The notes under the pieces are model-generated. The model was not told the DNA's origin, did not search any database, and was given only the letters and a program-made list of their open reading frames with translations. From DASYXT01 sp035934555 (lineage in GTDB: Bacteria > Verrucomicrobiota > Verrucomicrobiia > Limisphaerales > UBA8199), in contig DASYXT010000098.1 of assembly GCA_035934555.1 (NCBI GenBank), positions 18,781-82,780 of the forward strand: a stretch of DNA of 64,000 nucleotides. Direction: 5' to 3'. Position 1 is the first letter of the stretch. The number at the start of each line of letters is the position of its first letter. This document shows positions 1-9,488 of this stretch, one piece after another. The position numbers and the translations under genes are program-made.

Positions 1-1434
1 CTGGATTTTGCCAATGCCTACCCCAGCACGCGATCCAGTTGGATTCAATACCAATATGCCAACGGCATCGGGCGGTTGGTCACCAATTATACCATCACCT
101 CGGGAAACGACTCCTCGGGTTATCCCGCCCGCAATCCCGCCAATTGGCATTTGTTGGGATCGAACGACGGCGGCACAACCTGGACGACACTGGATATCGA
201 AACCAACCAGGTTTTCACCGCCTCGCAACAAACGCTCGCCTGGAACGTGAGCAACCCGGGCACGTATAACATCTATCGCTTGCAGATTGATAGTGTCGCC
301 AACCCGCCAGCGGCCAACTCGGTCCAACTGGACGAAATCCAACTCATCGGCCCGGCACTCTACTCGTACTGGTGGTCATTCGGAGATGGCGCCACTGCTA
401 CCACTCAGAACCCGCAACATACCTATACGGCGCCCGGCGAGTATCTCGTCATTCTCGGGGTGACCTGCGGGGCCTACAGCGGAACCAACACGGCACTCAT
501 CACCATCGGCCCGGCATTAACGGCTTCGTTGAGCGCCACTCCAGCCCTGGGCGCGACCCCTTTGACCGTGCAATTTACCGGCCAGGGTGCCGGTGGCAAT
601 GGCGCGCGCGCACCCTATGATACCACCGATGACCAGCGCGGGACCGTCACCGCTCAAGGCAACAACCCTCCCAACGAAACCTGCGTGAACGCTTTCGACG
701 ACACCACCGCCAGCAAGTGGCTCGATTTCGCCAGCGCCTTCCCCAGCACACGTTCCAGTTGGATTCAATACCAGTATGCGGCCGGGCTGAGATGCTTTGT
801 CTCCCAATACTCCGTTTCCTCGGCCAATGATTCACCCGAGCGCGATCCGGGCAACTGGCACTTGCTTGGTTCGAACGATGGTGGCACCACCTGGACGACC
901 CTTGATGTCCGGAGCAACCAGCTCTTCAGCAACCGCTTTGAGACACTGGCGTATTCCATTTCCAACACTAACGCTTACAACCTTTACCGCTTTCAGATCG
1001 ATAGCGTCGCCAACCCGGCGCTAGCCAATTCGGTCCAACTCTCAGAACTGGCCTTCATCGGCAACCCCGCTTATAGCTATCTCTGGTCCTTCGGCGACGG
1101 CACTGTCTCGACGGCCCAGAATCCCCGGCATACTTACCTGGCCAACGGGACTTACTCCGTCACGTTGCAGGTGTATGATGGCGCGGCCACCGCCACCGCC
1201 AGTACAAGTGTGACTGCGTTGCCGCTGGTGCTTGGATTCTCCCAGGTCACCGCCGGCCAAATCGGCCTGAGCTGGCCTGAATGGGGTTCCAATTGCAGTC
1301 TGTACGTAACCACAAACCTGGCGCCGCCTATCGCCTGGTCTCTCGTCACCAACCCTCCTGCAGTCCTGAACGGAACCAACACAGTTATTCTGCCCAGCAG
1401 CGCGGGCAATCGCTTCTTCCAATTGCGCAATTGA
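1..1434 (+). CDS. PKD / discoidin-like exported protein, 5'-truncated by the window edge
   Basis: The reading frame is open from base 1, so the N-terminus lies outside the window. It holds two copies of an F5/8 type C (discoidin)-like module, at about 1-350 and 604-1065. Each contains GSNDGGTTWTTLD and a RxQIDSVANP segment. Each is followed by PKD strands with the WSFGDG motif (about 358-465 and 1069-1190). A PKD start (about 517-603) precedes the second discoidin-like module, and its FGDG half comes after it, so the module seems to be inserted inside the PKD fold. The last ~70 residues form a small beta-rich C-terminal module ending NRFFQLRN. Such proteins are usually secreted and bind carbohydrate or mediate adhesion. 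The exact ligand is unknown. Confidence 0.85.
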   Translation: MDFANAYPSTRSSWIQYQYANGIGRLVTNYTITSGNDSSGYPARNPANWHLLGSNDGGTTWTTLDIETNQVFTASQQTLAWNVSNPGTYNIYRLQIDSVANPPAANSVQLDEIQLIGPALYSYWWSFGDGATATTQNPQHTYTAPGEYLVILGVTCGAYSGTNTALITIGPALTASLSATPALGATPLTVQFTGQGAGGNGARAPYDTTDDQRGTVTAQGNNPPNETCVNAFDDTTASKWLDFASAFPSTRSSWIQYQYAAGLRCFVSQYSVSSANDSPERDPGNWHLLGSNDGGTTWTTLDVRSNQLFSNRFETLAYSISNTNAYNLYRFQIDSVANPALANSVQLSELAFIGNPAYSYLWSFGDGTVSTAQNPRHTYLANGTYSVTLQVYDGAATATASTSVTALPLVLGFSQVTAGQIGLSWPEWGSNCSLYVTTNLAPPIAWSLVTNPPAVLNGTNTVILPSSAGNRFFQLRN

Positions 1435-1496
1435 ACAGAAATGCGTGTCAAAAATGCGTTGCCGACAGCCCTGGGTCGGTGCAGGCTCCAATCGCT

Positions 1497-2546
1497 ATGA
1501 ACACGCATAACCTCAAAATCCTTCTGCTTGGGATTTCCGCCGCTCTTGCGATTCTTTCATCTGCCCATGCGCAACCCGCCGCGAATGGCGGGCCTTCGTA
1601 CCATGTCTCCCAACTGTTTCATGTTAGGGGTGAAGGCCGCTGGGATTACCTCACCGTCGATTCCGAGCACAAGCTGCTGTTTGTGCCCCGCACCACGCAC
1701 ACGATGGTGCTCGACGCGCGCACGGGCAAGACCGTCGCCGATATTCCCGGACAGAAACGCAATCACGGCGTGGCGATCGTTCCGAGCGCCGGCCGCGGGT
1801 TCATTACCGATGGCGAAGACGGTTCCGTTACCGTGTTCGATCTCAAGAGCTACGCCGTGCTCGGCAAGGTCAAAGCGGCTGACGACGCGGACGGCGTGAT
1901 TTATGACCCAGGCAGCGGCAAAGTCCTAGTTGTTTGCGGCGATGCCGGCGTAATGATCCCCATCGCACCAGGTGTTGATCCATCGAGCGGCAAGGCCGAC
2001 CCGCCCGTGGACCTCGGCGGCAAACCGGAGTTCCTCGCCGCCGATGGCATGGGAAAAGCCTATATAAATCTGGTAGATAAAGATCAGGTGGCGGTCGTGG
2101 ACACCAAATCGATGAAGGTGCTGAGCAAGTGGCCTACCGCTCCGGGCGGCTCGCCCGTCGGCATGGCGATGGACACTGCCCACCGCCGGCTTTTCGTCGG
2201 TTGTCGCCGGCCACAGCAGTTGGTGGTGATGGATGCGGATAGCGGCAAGGTGCTGGCGGCCCTGCCGATTGGCGCCGGGGTCGATGCTACCAAGTTCGAT
2301 GGCGATGCCTTCGCCAGTTGCGGCGACGGCACGCTGACCGTTGTGCGCGAGACCTCACCGGGAACTTTTCAGGTGGTCCAGACGGTGCGAACGCCGCGAG
2401 GCGCGCGCACTATGGGGGTGGATCCGGAAACGCATACCGTGTACTTGCCCACGGCGGAGTTTGAACCGCAATCGGGAGGCTCGCGGCCCACACCCAAACC
2501 GGGCTCGTTTATGATCGTCGTCGTAAGCCCCAGTGCTGGCAGCTAG
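1497..2546 (+). CDS. YVTN/YncE-type beta-propeller protein, exported
   Basis: The protein has 349 residues. The start at 1497 is chosen because it gives a clean signal peptide (MNTHNLKILLLGISAALAIL, then an AHAQ cleavage site). The rest is repeated blades of the YVTN/YncE kind, with motifs such as LFVPRTTHTMVLDARTGK, VTVFDLKSYAVLG, VAVVDTKSMKVLS and VVMDADSGKVLA spaced about 40 residues apart, as in a seven-bladed propeller. It is probably periplasmic or secreted. Family members are often accessory binding proteins, and no catalytic residues are recognisable. It starts 62 bp after the PKD gene and could be cotranscribed. The specific role is not deducible. Confidence 0.85.
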   Translation: MNTHNLKILLLGISAALAILSSAHAQPAANGGPSYHVSQLFHVRGEGRWDYLTVDSEHKLLFVPRTTHTMVLDARTGKTVADIPGQKRNHGVAIVPSAGRGFITDGEDGSVTVFDLKSYAVLGKVKAADDADGVIYDPGSGKVLVVCGDAGVMIPIAPGVDPSSGKADPPVDLGGKPEFLAADGMGKAYINLVDKDQVAVVDTKSMKVLSKWPTAPGGSPVGMAMDTAHRRLFVGCRRPQQLVVMDADSGKVLAALPIGAGVDATKFDGDAFASCGDGTLTVVRETSPGTFQVVQTVRTPRGARTMGVDPETHTVYLPTAEFEPQSGGSRPTPKPGSFMIVVVSPSAGS

Positions 2547-2712
2547 CGGCGGCGGCGTGCATTACAGTTCAGCGGGAGAACGGGTAGGCGCTGTGCCCGT
2601 TCCAGTTTTGAGACAGTGCTGGTGCTTGTTATCGATAATTCACCGGGTGCGGGTTTTCGGCATTAATGAGACGATTCTTGGCCCCGATCCTGCTCAACAA
2701 ACGCTGTTGCAT

Positions 2713-3660
2713 ATGCGCGAAGATGCTCCAAGCGATCGCGGGCGGGCCGTCTCCTCAACTGCCGCTTCGAAATCGAAATTGATTTTGGTGATCGACGACA
2801 GCGTCGTTCTGCTCAAGGCCTTATCCATGAAGCTGGCCTCACGCGGTTACGAGGTGCTCACGGCCGCTAATTCCGCCTCCGCGATCAACCTGATGCACGC
2901 CAACAAACCTGACCTGGTCATTCTGGATGTGAACTTTCCCACTGACTCCTGGGATGGATTCGGTTTGATGGCCTGGTTTCGCAGAATGGATGACACCCGG
3001 AATGTGCCAATCATCGTCATCAGCGGGAGCGATTCGGATAAGTACGAAGAGCGCTGCCGGGAGGCCGGCGCTGTCGCGTTCTTCTTGAAACCGTTAGATC
3101 ACGATCTTCTCCTGGCCACCCTGCGCCAAACCCTTGGCCAAGCTCCAGAGGAACAGGCCCCGGTTGCGTTACCACCTGATAAATCACCCGCCGCACTGGC
3201 ATCCGAGCCTGACCGTCCAGAGTCGATCCTCCTGGTCGAAGATGACAAATGCCTGGGCGAAACTTTGGAGTTTTATCTGCAATCGGAGGGGTTTCGGGTC
3301 CGCCGCGTGAGTAATGGAGCCGAGGGCCTATGCGAAGTCGCCAGTAGTGATTTTCACATCATCTTGTCCGATATGGTCATGCCCAACATGAGCGGCGATC
3401 AGTTTTATCAAGCGGTCGAAAAAGTGAAACCCCACCTTTGCCGCCGGTTCATTTTCATGACCGGTCATCAGGCCGATCCGCGTTCCGACGGGTTCATTCG
3501 GCGCGTCCGCGCCTTTATGCTTTGGAAACCTTTTCCGCTTTGCGACCTGCTGACAGCCATTGGCATCGTGTGGAAGAAAGCCCGAGCCCAGACATCGCCT
3601 TCGGTGGCGTGCTCAGCGGAGTCGCGCCCTACCCTCTCAATGGCTACTCAAGCAAGCTAA
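2713..3660 (+). CDS. Response regulator with two receiver domains and no output domain
   Basis: The protein has 315 residues from ATG 2713. The frame is open back to 2533, but that stretch is not domain-like and would overlap the upstream gene. Receiver 1 (about 22-140) has acidic pair D28-D29, phospho-acceptor D72 in LVILDVN, S105 in VISGSD and K126 in FFLKPLD. Receiver 2 (about 170-285) has LLVEDD, acceptor D220 in ILSDMVMP, T250 in FMTGH and K272 in LWKPF. Both sites look intact. There is no DNA-binding or enzymatic domain, so it likely acts in a phosphorelay or by protein contact. No kinase is adjacent. The nearest is at 34017. Confidence 0.85.
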   Translation: MREDAPSDRGRAVSSTAASKSKLILVIDDSVVLLKALSMKLASRGYEVLTAANSASAINLMHANKPDLVILDVNFPTDSWDGFGLMAWFRRMDDTRNVPIIVISGSDSDKYEERCREAGAVAFFLKPLDHDLLLATLRQTLGQAPEEQAPVALPPDKSPAALASEPDRPESILLVEDDKCLGETLEFYLQSEGFRVRRVSNGAEGLCEVASSDFHIILSDMVMPNMSGDQFYQAVEKVKPHLCRRFIFMTGHQADPRSDGFIRRVRAFMLWKPFPLCDLLTAIGIVWKKARAQTSPSVACSAESRPTLSMATQAS

Positions 3661-3663
3661 CCG

Positions 3664-3687
3664 GGCCGGCTCGCCCCGGCCTTGTTT
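3664..3687. terminator. Likely bidirectional terminator between convergent genes
   Basis: A GGCCGG / CCGGCC stem (3664-3669 and 3676-3681) with a 6-base loop is followed by TTGTTT on the + strand. It lies in the 36-bp gap between the convergent response regulator gene and gspD. Confidence 0.5.
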
Positions 3688-3696
3688 CCGCCCGCT

Positions 3697-6552
3697 TCAG
3701 CTTCCGGTCCCCTTCATTGCCGGCTCCGGCTCCTGCAATTTTTTCAATTGCGGCGCTTGCTCATCCAGCCGACGCAGAATGTCCTGCATGTCTTCCTGGC
3801 TACGCGCGACATGCGGGCGTAAAAAGACCATCAGCTCAACCTGCTGGCTACTGCTGTCCTTTTTCTTAAAAGCCCAACCCAGGCCCGGGATGTCCCCCAG
3901 AATCGGCGTCTTGCGCACCGTCTTTGAAATCTGCTTCTGGATAATCCCGCCCAAGACCAGCGTCTGCCCGTTGCGCGCCGTGAGTTCCGTCCGGAAATTG
4001 CGGCTGGAAATCACCACACCCCCGAGAATAGTTTGGCCCGGAACTACCGCGGAAGATTCAGCGTGGATTTTGAGTTGCACATCCCCGCTGTTGCTGATGT
4101 GCGGCGTCACCTCCAGCACCACCCCCACACCCATGTAGGTGATGCTGGTGTTCTGCGACCCCACCGACGAAACCAAAGTGTTACCGGGTATCGGCACGTC
4201 CTGTCCGACAAACAGCTTGCCCATTTCGTTGTCGCTGATCGTGATTTGCGGGTTGCCCAGCACGGTCATGTCCGTCGTCCGGTGCAGGAACTGAATCAAA
4301 TAGTCGACATTAATCGTGCTATCCAGGACGCCGGAGCGCAATTGCGTCAGCACCTGCGGCAAGGTGCTTGAGCTGGCAGGGGGCGAGTTGACTAAAGTAT
4401 TGGCCCCATAACCCTTCTGGTACTCAGTATTGAAATGGGCCATGATGGAATTGTCGTAGTCGTCCGCCGTAAAAACCTGATTGCCATTGGGCGACCAGCG
4501 CACGCCGAGTTGGTCCAGGAAATCGCTCTGCACCTCGACGATACGCGCCTCAATCGAAACCTGGTCCGTCGGGGCGTCCATCTGGTCTAGAATCTTTATA
4601 ATTTGCGGAAAGAAGTGGACGCTGGCCGAGACCAGGACGGAGTTGCCGCGTTCGTCGGCGACGGCGCGGACGCGGCCGACCAAATCGCTAATCTGCTGTG
4701 AACTGGTGCGGTCGTTGCCGCGATAGGTGTCCGGCTGGCCGCCCAGCCACGGATAATATCCTTGTTCCTTGGCTTCGTCTTCCAGGTTGAAACCGGTTTG
4801 CGTATAACCGGTCATTGTTTGCGGCGGCTGTTGTTGCTGATTGTTCTGTTGCTGATTCTGGGGCTGGTCCTGGCGCAGCGGCGGCGAGCCGTTCTTGGCA
4901 AAGAGAATGTTGAGCGTGTTGGCCACCGTCGCGGCCTTGGCGAACTTCAGTTTCACCTGGAAGGTGCTCTCGCCGCTTTCCGATGGCCTGTCCAATTCTC
5001 TCAGGACCTCCTCAACCACGCCCAGATTCTCCTTCGAGTTCGAGGTCACAATGATCGTGTTCGAGTAAGGTTCGCTGGTAATCCGGACTTTGCCATAGAG
5101 CCGGCCGGCCTCGCTGGAGCTGCTGCTGCTTTGGCCCGAGTCGTCGCCAAAATAATAGTCCCAATAACTGCGCGCCTGCTGCCGTTTGGTAAACAGCGCG
5201 TTGAGCACGTCTTCGACATCCGTCGCGCTGGCGTACTTAAGGTGGTAAATCTTGGGCGCCAGGCTCTCGCCGGGCACCGGCGCATCCAAATCAGTGATCA
5301 TCTTGCCGATGCTTTCCATTTTGGCGGGCGGGGCCTGGACGATCACCGCGTTGCGACGCCGGTCGGCCACGATGCTCATGCGCTTGGAATTGTCCTGGCC
5401 GGGAGAGCCGCCGAAGATAAAAAACGGCATCCGCGCGCTGCTGCTGCTGCTGGAGCCCTCGCTGAGGTCCTGCAACTGCTTGGCCACGTCCTGCGCGTCA
5501 GCGTTCTTAAGTTCGAAAACCTGTGTCGCTTTCTCCTGCGCCCCCTCTATGTCCAGTGCGGCAATCATCTTCGCCAGGGAACTGAACGTGCTTTGGCTGG
5601 ACAAAATAATCAGCGAATTGGAGCGGTCATCAGCGACGACATCGGCCATGTCCTCGGGCGTTTTACTGGTGAGCTTTTGGTAGAGCGGCGTGAGCTCCTT
5701 GGCCAGGTCCTGCGCGCTCATGTTCTTGAGGGCGATGACGCGAATCGCCACGTCCTCCGGTATATCCTTATCGAGCGCCTCGATCAGGTCGCCTGCCACA
5801 CGCAAGTTCTCATTGAAATCGGCGATGATGAGTTGGTTGGCGCTCGGATCGACCTGGATCGTCCCTTGATCGGAGAGCGCGCCTTGCATCCTGGCCTGAA
5901 GCTGCGACGCCTGTGCGTGCTTCAGGGAAAAAATCTTCATCAACCGTTCACGGCCGCTCGGAATCTCCTTTTCCGAACCGCTGATCAATAACGGGCTCAT
6001 GCGCGGCTGCTCATCCTTGGGCACAATCAGAATCGACTGACCGGACTCGACTATGCTGTAGCCTTCCAACGCGAGTGCACGATATACCAGCGCGATGGCT
6101 TCGCGCGGGCTGACCTTTTTCGGACTGGCAATGGTCAGTTGGCACTGCGCGCGCGGGCTCTTAATCACGGTCTTGCCAGTCGTTTGCGCCAACCACTGAA
6201 CGATCATGTCGATGTTCGCGCCTTGGAAACTTAATTGAATCGGCTCATTCGTATCGATGAGACCGACCGGCGGCTCCGATGGAAGCCACGGTCCATTGCC
6301 CTTGGCCCCCGACTCCCCCTGCCCCGGCCCAGGAGGACTGGCCGGAGAAGGCGGCCCGCCGCTCGGCATTATTATCCGACCAGGCATGGGCATCGGCTGA
6401 GCCCGCCCAGGCCACGGCGCCCCAAGCAACAGCAGCAGCAGCAACCGGAGCACGGACATTCCTATCCACTCAGGCGCGCTCCCCGGTGCGGTCCAGCGAC
6501 AACCAGAGGTTTGGCCGTGCGGCTGCGTAGGATTACTTTGCGGTGTGTTCAT
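3697..6552 (-). CDS. gspD: Type II secretion system secretin GspD
   Basis: The secretin forms the outer-membrane pore of the T2SS. The N-terminus includes a hydrophobic signal segment (MSVLRLLLLLLLGAPWPGRA) beginning at residue 32, so translation may really start at 6459. From 6552 the protein has 951 residues and overlaps the upstream gene by 20 bp. An N0 domain (IQLSFQGANIDMIVQWLAQT) is followed by N1-N3 ring-building repeats with Ser-rich and Gln/Asn-rich loops. The secretin core follows (VSIEARIVEVQSDFLDQLGV; then VPIPGN; then LVLGGIIQKQ and TPILGDIPGLGWAFKK). The length exceeds the usual 650-700 residues mainly through the low-complexity loops. No pilotin-binding S-domain is evident. It is the last gene of the operon. 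Confidence 0.95.
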   Translation of the reverse strand: MNTPQSNPTQPHGQTSGCRWTAPGSAPEWIGMSVLRLLLLLLLGAPWPGRAQPMPMPGRIIMPSGGPPSPASPPGPGQGESGAKGNGPWLPSEPPVGLIDTNEPIQLSFQGANIDMIVQWLAQTTGKTVIKSPRAQCQLTIASPKKVSPREAIALVYRALALEGYSIVESGQSILIVPKDEQPRMSPLLISGSEKEIPSGRERLMKIFSLKHAQASQLQARMQGALSDQGTIQVDPSANQLIIADFNENLRVAGDLIEALDKDIPEDVAIRVIALKNMSAQDLAKELTPLYQKLTSKTPEDMADVVADDRSNSLIILSSQSTFSSLAKMIAALDIEGAQEKATQVFELKNADAQDVAKQLQDLSEGSSSSSSARMPFFIFGGSPGQDNSKRMSIVADRRRNAVIVQAPPAKMESIGKMITDLDAPVPGESLAPKIYHLKYASATDVEDVLNALFTKRQQARSYWDYYFGDDSGQSSSSSSEAGRLYGKVRITSEPYSNTIIVTSNSKENLGVVEEVLRELDRPSESGESTFQVKLKFAKAATVANTLNILFAKNGSPPLRQDQPQNQQQNNQQQQPPQTMTGYTQTGFNLEDEAKEQGYYPWLGGQPDTYRGNDRTSSQQISDLVGRVRAVADERGNSVLVSASVHFFPQIIKILDQMDAPTDQVSIEARIVEVQSDFLDQLGVRWSPNGNQVFTADDYDNSIMAHFNTEYQKGYGANTLVNSPPASSSTLPQVLTQLRSGVLDSTINVDYLIQFLHRTTDMTVLGNPQITISDNEMGKLFVGQDVPIPGNTLVSSVGSQNTSITYMGVGVVLEVTPHISNSGDVQLKIHAESSAVVPGQTILGGVVISSRNFRTELTARNGQTLVLGGIIQKQISKTVRKTPILGDIPGLGWAFKKKDSSSQQVELMVFLRPHVARSQEDMQDILRRLDEQAPQLKKLQEPEPAMKGTGS

Positions 6553-7495
6553 TGGTACTTCCTTGTGGTTTCGGTATCAGGCTCTCGCCGCCCAGACCGG
6601 AGAAAATCATCAGTTCCTGTTCCGTGCCATCTGCCTGGACCAGCACGCGGTTAGTGCCGATCCGTATCAGCTTCAAATCACCGAGGCTGTCACCCGGCTT
6701 GACCAGGCCCGTTTGACCGTTCGGAGCGCGCAAAAATGCGACATCGCCGGCAATCCCCATCAGCGCCATCGGCAGCGGGTGGACAACCTGTCCCAGAAGT
6801 TCACTCTCAATAATCCGATCGATGCGCGCCTGAAGCGGAACAGAAAGGGGTGCGGCGCTCTTTGCGCCCATTCCCGGCGGGAACCCGCCGGGCGGTCGTG
6901 CGCCAGGAGGAATACCGGGAGGAAACCCCGTTGCTGCTACATTGGTGTTCGTAGCGTTCCTGGCAGGGTGAGAGTTGGTCCCCTTCCCTTGCCCTGCTTT
7001 ATTCGTGCCAGTCACAGCCGTTTCATTTGCCGCGACAATCAGTTCCGAATGATTGGCATTTGTTTGCGCTGAGCCGCTCGCGGTTTTCTCAGGCTGGTTG
7101 GTCTGGTCTCCCGATTGTGCTAAGGCGGCATTGGTCTTCCCCGTGGGCGCTTCTGCTTCCGCGATGAAGTTGGTTCCGGCAGCAGTCTTAGCGTGCTGGA
7201 CCAGGGCACCATTGGTCTGCTCAAGCGCGTTGTTGGTCGTGGTCAGATTCGTGCCAGCCAGAGGCGAATTGGTGCGCAAGAGTGAAGCCGACTCCTTGTT
7301 GGTCGTATGGGCAGCCGAGTGGTTCGTGCTGGTGTGGCTCGCGGGAGGGGACTCCTCCTCGAGAACCGGAACGGCCGGAATGGTTGCGCGCGCCAGCGGG
7401 TTCGCCCGCTTAGCCATCGGCGCGAGCCGGACCACTAGCAAAACGCCCAGCAGCAGACAAACCGCTTTCAGGATTTGCAGAGGTCGTTCACTCAT
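6533..7495 (-). CDS. GspC-like inner-membrane protein with Thr/Asn-rich linker
   Basis: The protein has 320 residues. It has one N-terminal membrane segment (about 8-27, ILKAVCLLLGVLLVVRL), a long low-complexity periplasmic linker rich in Thr, Asn and Ala (about 45-200), and a C-terminal folded part (about 215-305) with LKLIRIGTNRVLVQADGTEQ. This topology and the place just before gspD match GspC or PilP-type clamp proteins that link the inner-membrane platform to the secretin. No PDZ domain is visible. The start overlaps the end of gspM by 8 bp. The role is assigned mostly by position and topology. Confidence 0.7.
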   Translation of the reverse strand: MSERPLQILKAVCLLLGVLLVVRLAPMAKRANPLARATIPAVPVLEEESPPASHTSTNHSAAHTTNKESASLLRTNSPLAGTNLTTTNNALEQTNGALVQHAKTAAGTNFIAEAEAPTGKTNAALAQSGDQTNQPEKTASGSAQTNANHSELIVAANETAVTGTNKAGQGKGTNSHPARNATNTNVAATGFPPGIPPGARPPGGFPPGMGAKSAAPLSVPLQARIDRIIESELLGQVVHPLPMALMGIAGDVAFLRAPNGQTGLVKPGDSLGDLKLIRIGTNRVLVQADGTEQELMIFSGLGGESLIPKPQGSTNEHTAK

Positions 7496-8048
7496 GCGCG
7501 GCCTCTTTCTTTTTCCATTGCTCGAAATCGAGCACGACCAGCGTCATGTTCAATTTCACCATGCCGGGCGGGTTCGGCTGTGGCGTGAGCTGGACTGAAT
7601 CGATCAGCACCGGATAGCCCAAAGTTTGCAGGCGCGCCAGCAAGCCCATCGCGGCCGGCACGGGTCCAGCCGCCTCGATTTGCATCGAAGCCAATTCTTT
7701 GCCGGATGAGCGCGTCGGAGATTCCCGTACCGCGGTGATGGGGATCCCGCCCGCCATCGCAGCTTCCTGGATCGCGGCGCTGGCCTGCGCGACGACCGTC
7801 GCGCGCGCCAACTTGCCCGGGTCCAGGTGATAATCCTTCATCAGCTTGCCTACCACCAAAGTTTTGGTCTCATAGAGCCCGAGGTCGGCTTTCAGTGCCT
7901 GCGCCTGGGTCACGAGCGTCTGGTAATCGGAGCGCCTCCGTTCGAGCATGCGCCAGAGCTGAACACCGCCAAAAAGCAACAAGTACACGCCGACCCCGAT
8001 GGCCCCCAGCCTGAGCGTGCGTTTTTCCTGTGGAGTAAGGGGGCGCAT
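7488..8048 (-). CDS. gspM: GspM/PilO-like T2SS assembly platform protein
   Basis: The protein has 186 residues. It has a short cytoplasmic N-terminus, one membrane helix (about 13-33, LGAIGVGVYLLLFGGVQLW), a coiled-coil stretch (about 35-75) and a ferredoxin-like C-terminal part. This is the GspM/PilO plan: a bitopic protein pairing with GspL to hold the ATPase. It lies 9 bp after gspL and overlaps the next gene. Sequence identity in this family is low, so the call relies on topology and operon position. Confidence 0.75.
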   Translation of the reverse strand: MRPLTPQEKRTLRLGAIGVGVYLLLFGGVQLWRMLERRRSDYQTLVTQAQALKADLGLYETKTLVVGKLMKDYHLDPGKLARATVVAQASAAIQEAAMAGGIPITAVRESPTRSSGKELASMQIEAAGPVPAAMGLLARLQTLGYPVLIDSVQLTPQPNPPGMVKLNMTLVVLDFEQWKKKEAAHE

Positions 8049-8057
8049 ACGGCTAGC

Positions 8058-9488
8058 TCATTTCTTGGGTTCGTTTTTCGCCTTCGCGAGTTCCTCCGCG
8101 GTGGGGCCGATTGACAGCAATTCTCGAGCTTCCGCCGGTTTCCATTGCGCCGTCATTCGCACATTGACTTTCTGCTGCTGCGTGGGGACTTGCTCGTCCA
8201 CGGATACCTCGGAGAAAAAGCCCGACTTGATGAGTTTGGCGCGAAACTCGCCGACCTCCTGTGAGTTCCGCATTGAACCACGCAGGGCAACCTCCCCGCG
8301 CCGGCTCATGGTGAGCGATTCCAGGCGCGCTCCAGGCGGCGCGGATTGTGCCATCAGATACAGCGCGTCGAGATACGGCGGCTGATTCTGTTTCATGAAC
8401 TGCAGGAATCCTAATTCCTGATCAATGGTGGCCAACCGCCCGAGCCCCGCCTTGAGCACCGTCATTCTTCGCGCCAGGAACGGTTTCAGCAACAACGCTT
8501 CCGCATAGGGCAACGTCAGGACCAATACCAATAGAAACGCGACGGCTATCGCCCATTTGCGGAGAGCTGGGGCGGACCAGTCGAGTTTCGCTTGCTCGGT
8601 ATGCGTTCTGGTCTTCAGCACCGGCGGCAGTTGCACCCCGATTTGTTCGATACATTTCTTCAGCCCTAACACCGCTGCAGTGCGGCCAGGAGCGGCAGCG
8701 ACTTGTATGGGCCGACACTGGATTCCAGCGCCCAGATGCCGCGGCACTTGCAACGCCACGTTGTCCTTCGCTTCCCCGGCGCCGGTCAAATACACGATTT
8801 TCCCGCTCCACTTACCCCGCAGCGCGGACGATACCGCGTCCCATGCGCCGTCGGACGCGCTCAGCGCCTCCGCGCTCCAGGGAAAAACCCGGACTCCAGT
8901 GGGCACATCATTTTCAAAACTCACCCACTCCGATTGGGTTCGCCCCACATTCAGCATCGCGCACGAACCTGATTGTTCGGAGCAAAGCAGACCACGCGCC
9001 AGCGCCGCGACGGTAAAAACGGGCTCCAGCCCGCAATCGCCCAGAAGCTTCGCGTATTCGTCAATGACGTCTTTCTTCACCGCGACGACCAGGACCTGCT
9101 GGTGTGCGGTCGCGCTGTGCACGCCCTTCTCGTTGAGCCGGCGGCTGCCCCACGCCAGCTCATCAGGCGCGAGGGGGAATTGGCTCTCGATTTGTAGCCG
9201 CAATACCCCATCGAGCTGATCGGCCGCTGCAGGCGGCACCCCGATCCGTCTGATGGAAACGCCGTTCGCGGCAATCGCGCAATAGGCGCGCAGCCGAAAT
9301 GGCCAGGTTTTCCTCGCCAGCAACTCTCGTAACGCGGCGGTGACTTGTTCTTTGCACGGACCAGTCAGCCGGCCATTGTGTTGACGCGTTAAAGGCACTT
9401 CCAAACCGTCGTCGCCACGCAGTGCATGAAGCGAGCTGACGCCAATCTCAATCAACACCGGGTGTGGACGAAACACGGCGCCGGTCAT
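8058..9488 (-). CDS. gspL: GspL (PilM-PilN type) T2SS platform protein
   Basis: The protein has 476 residues. The first ~290 form a cytoplasmic actin-like PilM/GspL domain (VLIEIGVSSLHAL; LDGVLRLQIESQFPLAPDEL). A membrane helix follows (about 310-332, AIAVAFLLVLVLTLPYAEAL), then a periplasmic coiled coil and a PilN-like ferredoxin fold (RLESLTMSRRGEVALRGSM). It joins the cytoplasmic ATPase GspE to the inner-membrane platform. ATG 9488 overlaps the gspK stop by 4 bp, which suggests translational coupling. The fused PilM+PilN layout is normal for GspL. Confidence 0.85.
   Translation of the reverse strand: MTGAVFRPHPVLIEIGVSSLHALRGDDGLEVPLTRQHNGRLTGPCKEQVTAALRELLARKTWPFRLRAYCAIAANGVSIRRIGVPPAAADQLDGVLRLQIESQFPLAPDELAWGSRRLNEKGVHSATAHQQVLVVAVKKDVIDEYAKLLGDCGLEPVFTVAALARGLLCSEQSGSCAMLNVGRTQSEWVSFENDVPTGVRVFPWSAEALSASDGAWDAVSSALRGKWSGKIVYLTGAGEAKDNVALQVPRHLGAGIQCRPIQVAAAPGRTAAVLGLKKCIEQIGVQLPPVLKTRTHTEQAKLDWSAPALRKWAIAVAFLLVLVLTLPYAEALLLKPFLARRMTVLKAGLGRLATIDQELGFLQFMKQNQPPYLDALYLMAQSAPPGARLESLTMSRRGEVALRGSMRNSQEVGEFRAKLIKSGFFSEVSVDEQVPTQQQKVNVRMTAQWKPAEARELLSIGPTAEELAKAKNEPKK

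Noticed and set aside
4762..5991. 409-aa open frame on the + strand opposite gspD
   Set aside because: It is antisense to a well-supported secretin. The composition is Arg/Leu/Gly-rich and no domain is seen. It is a by-product of GC-rich coding.
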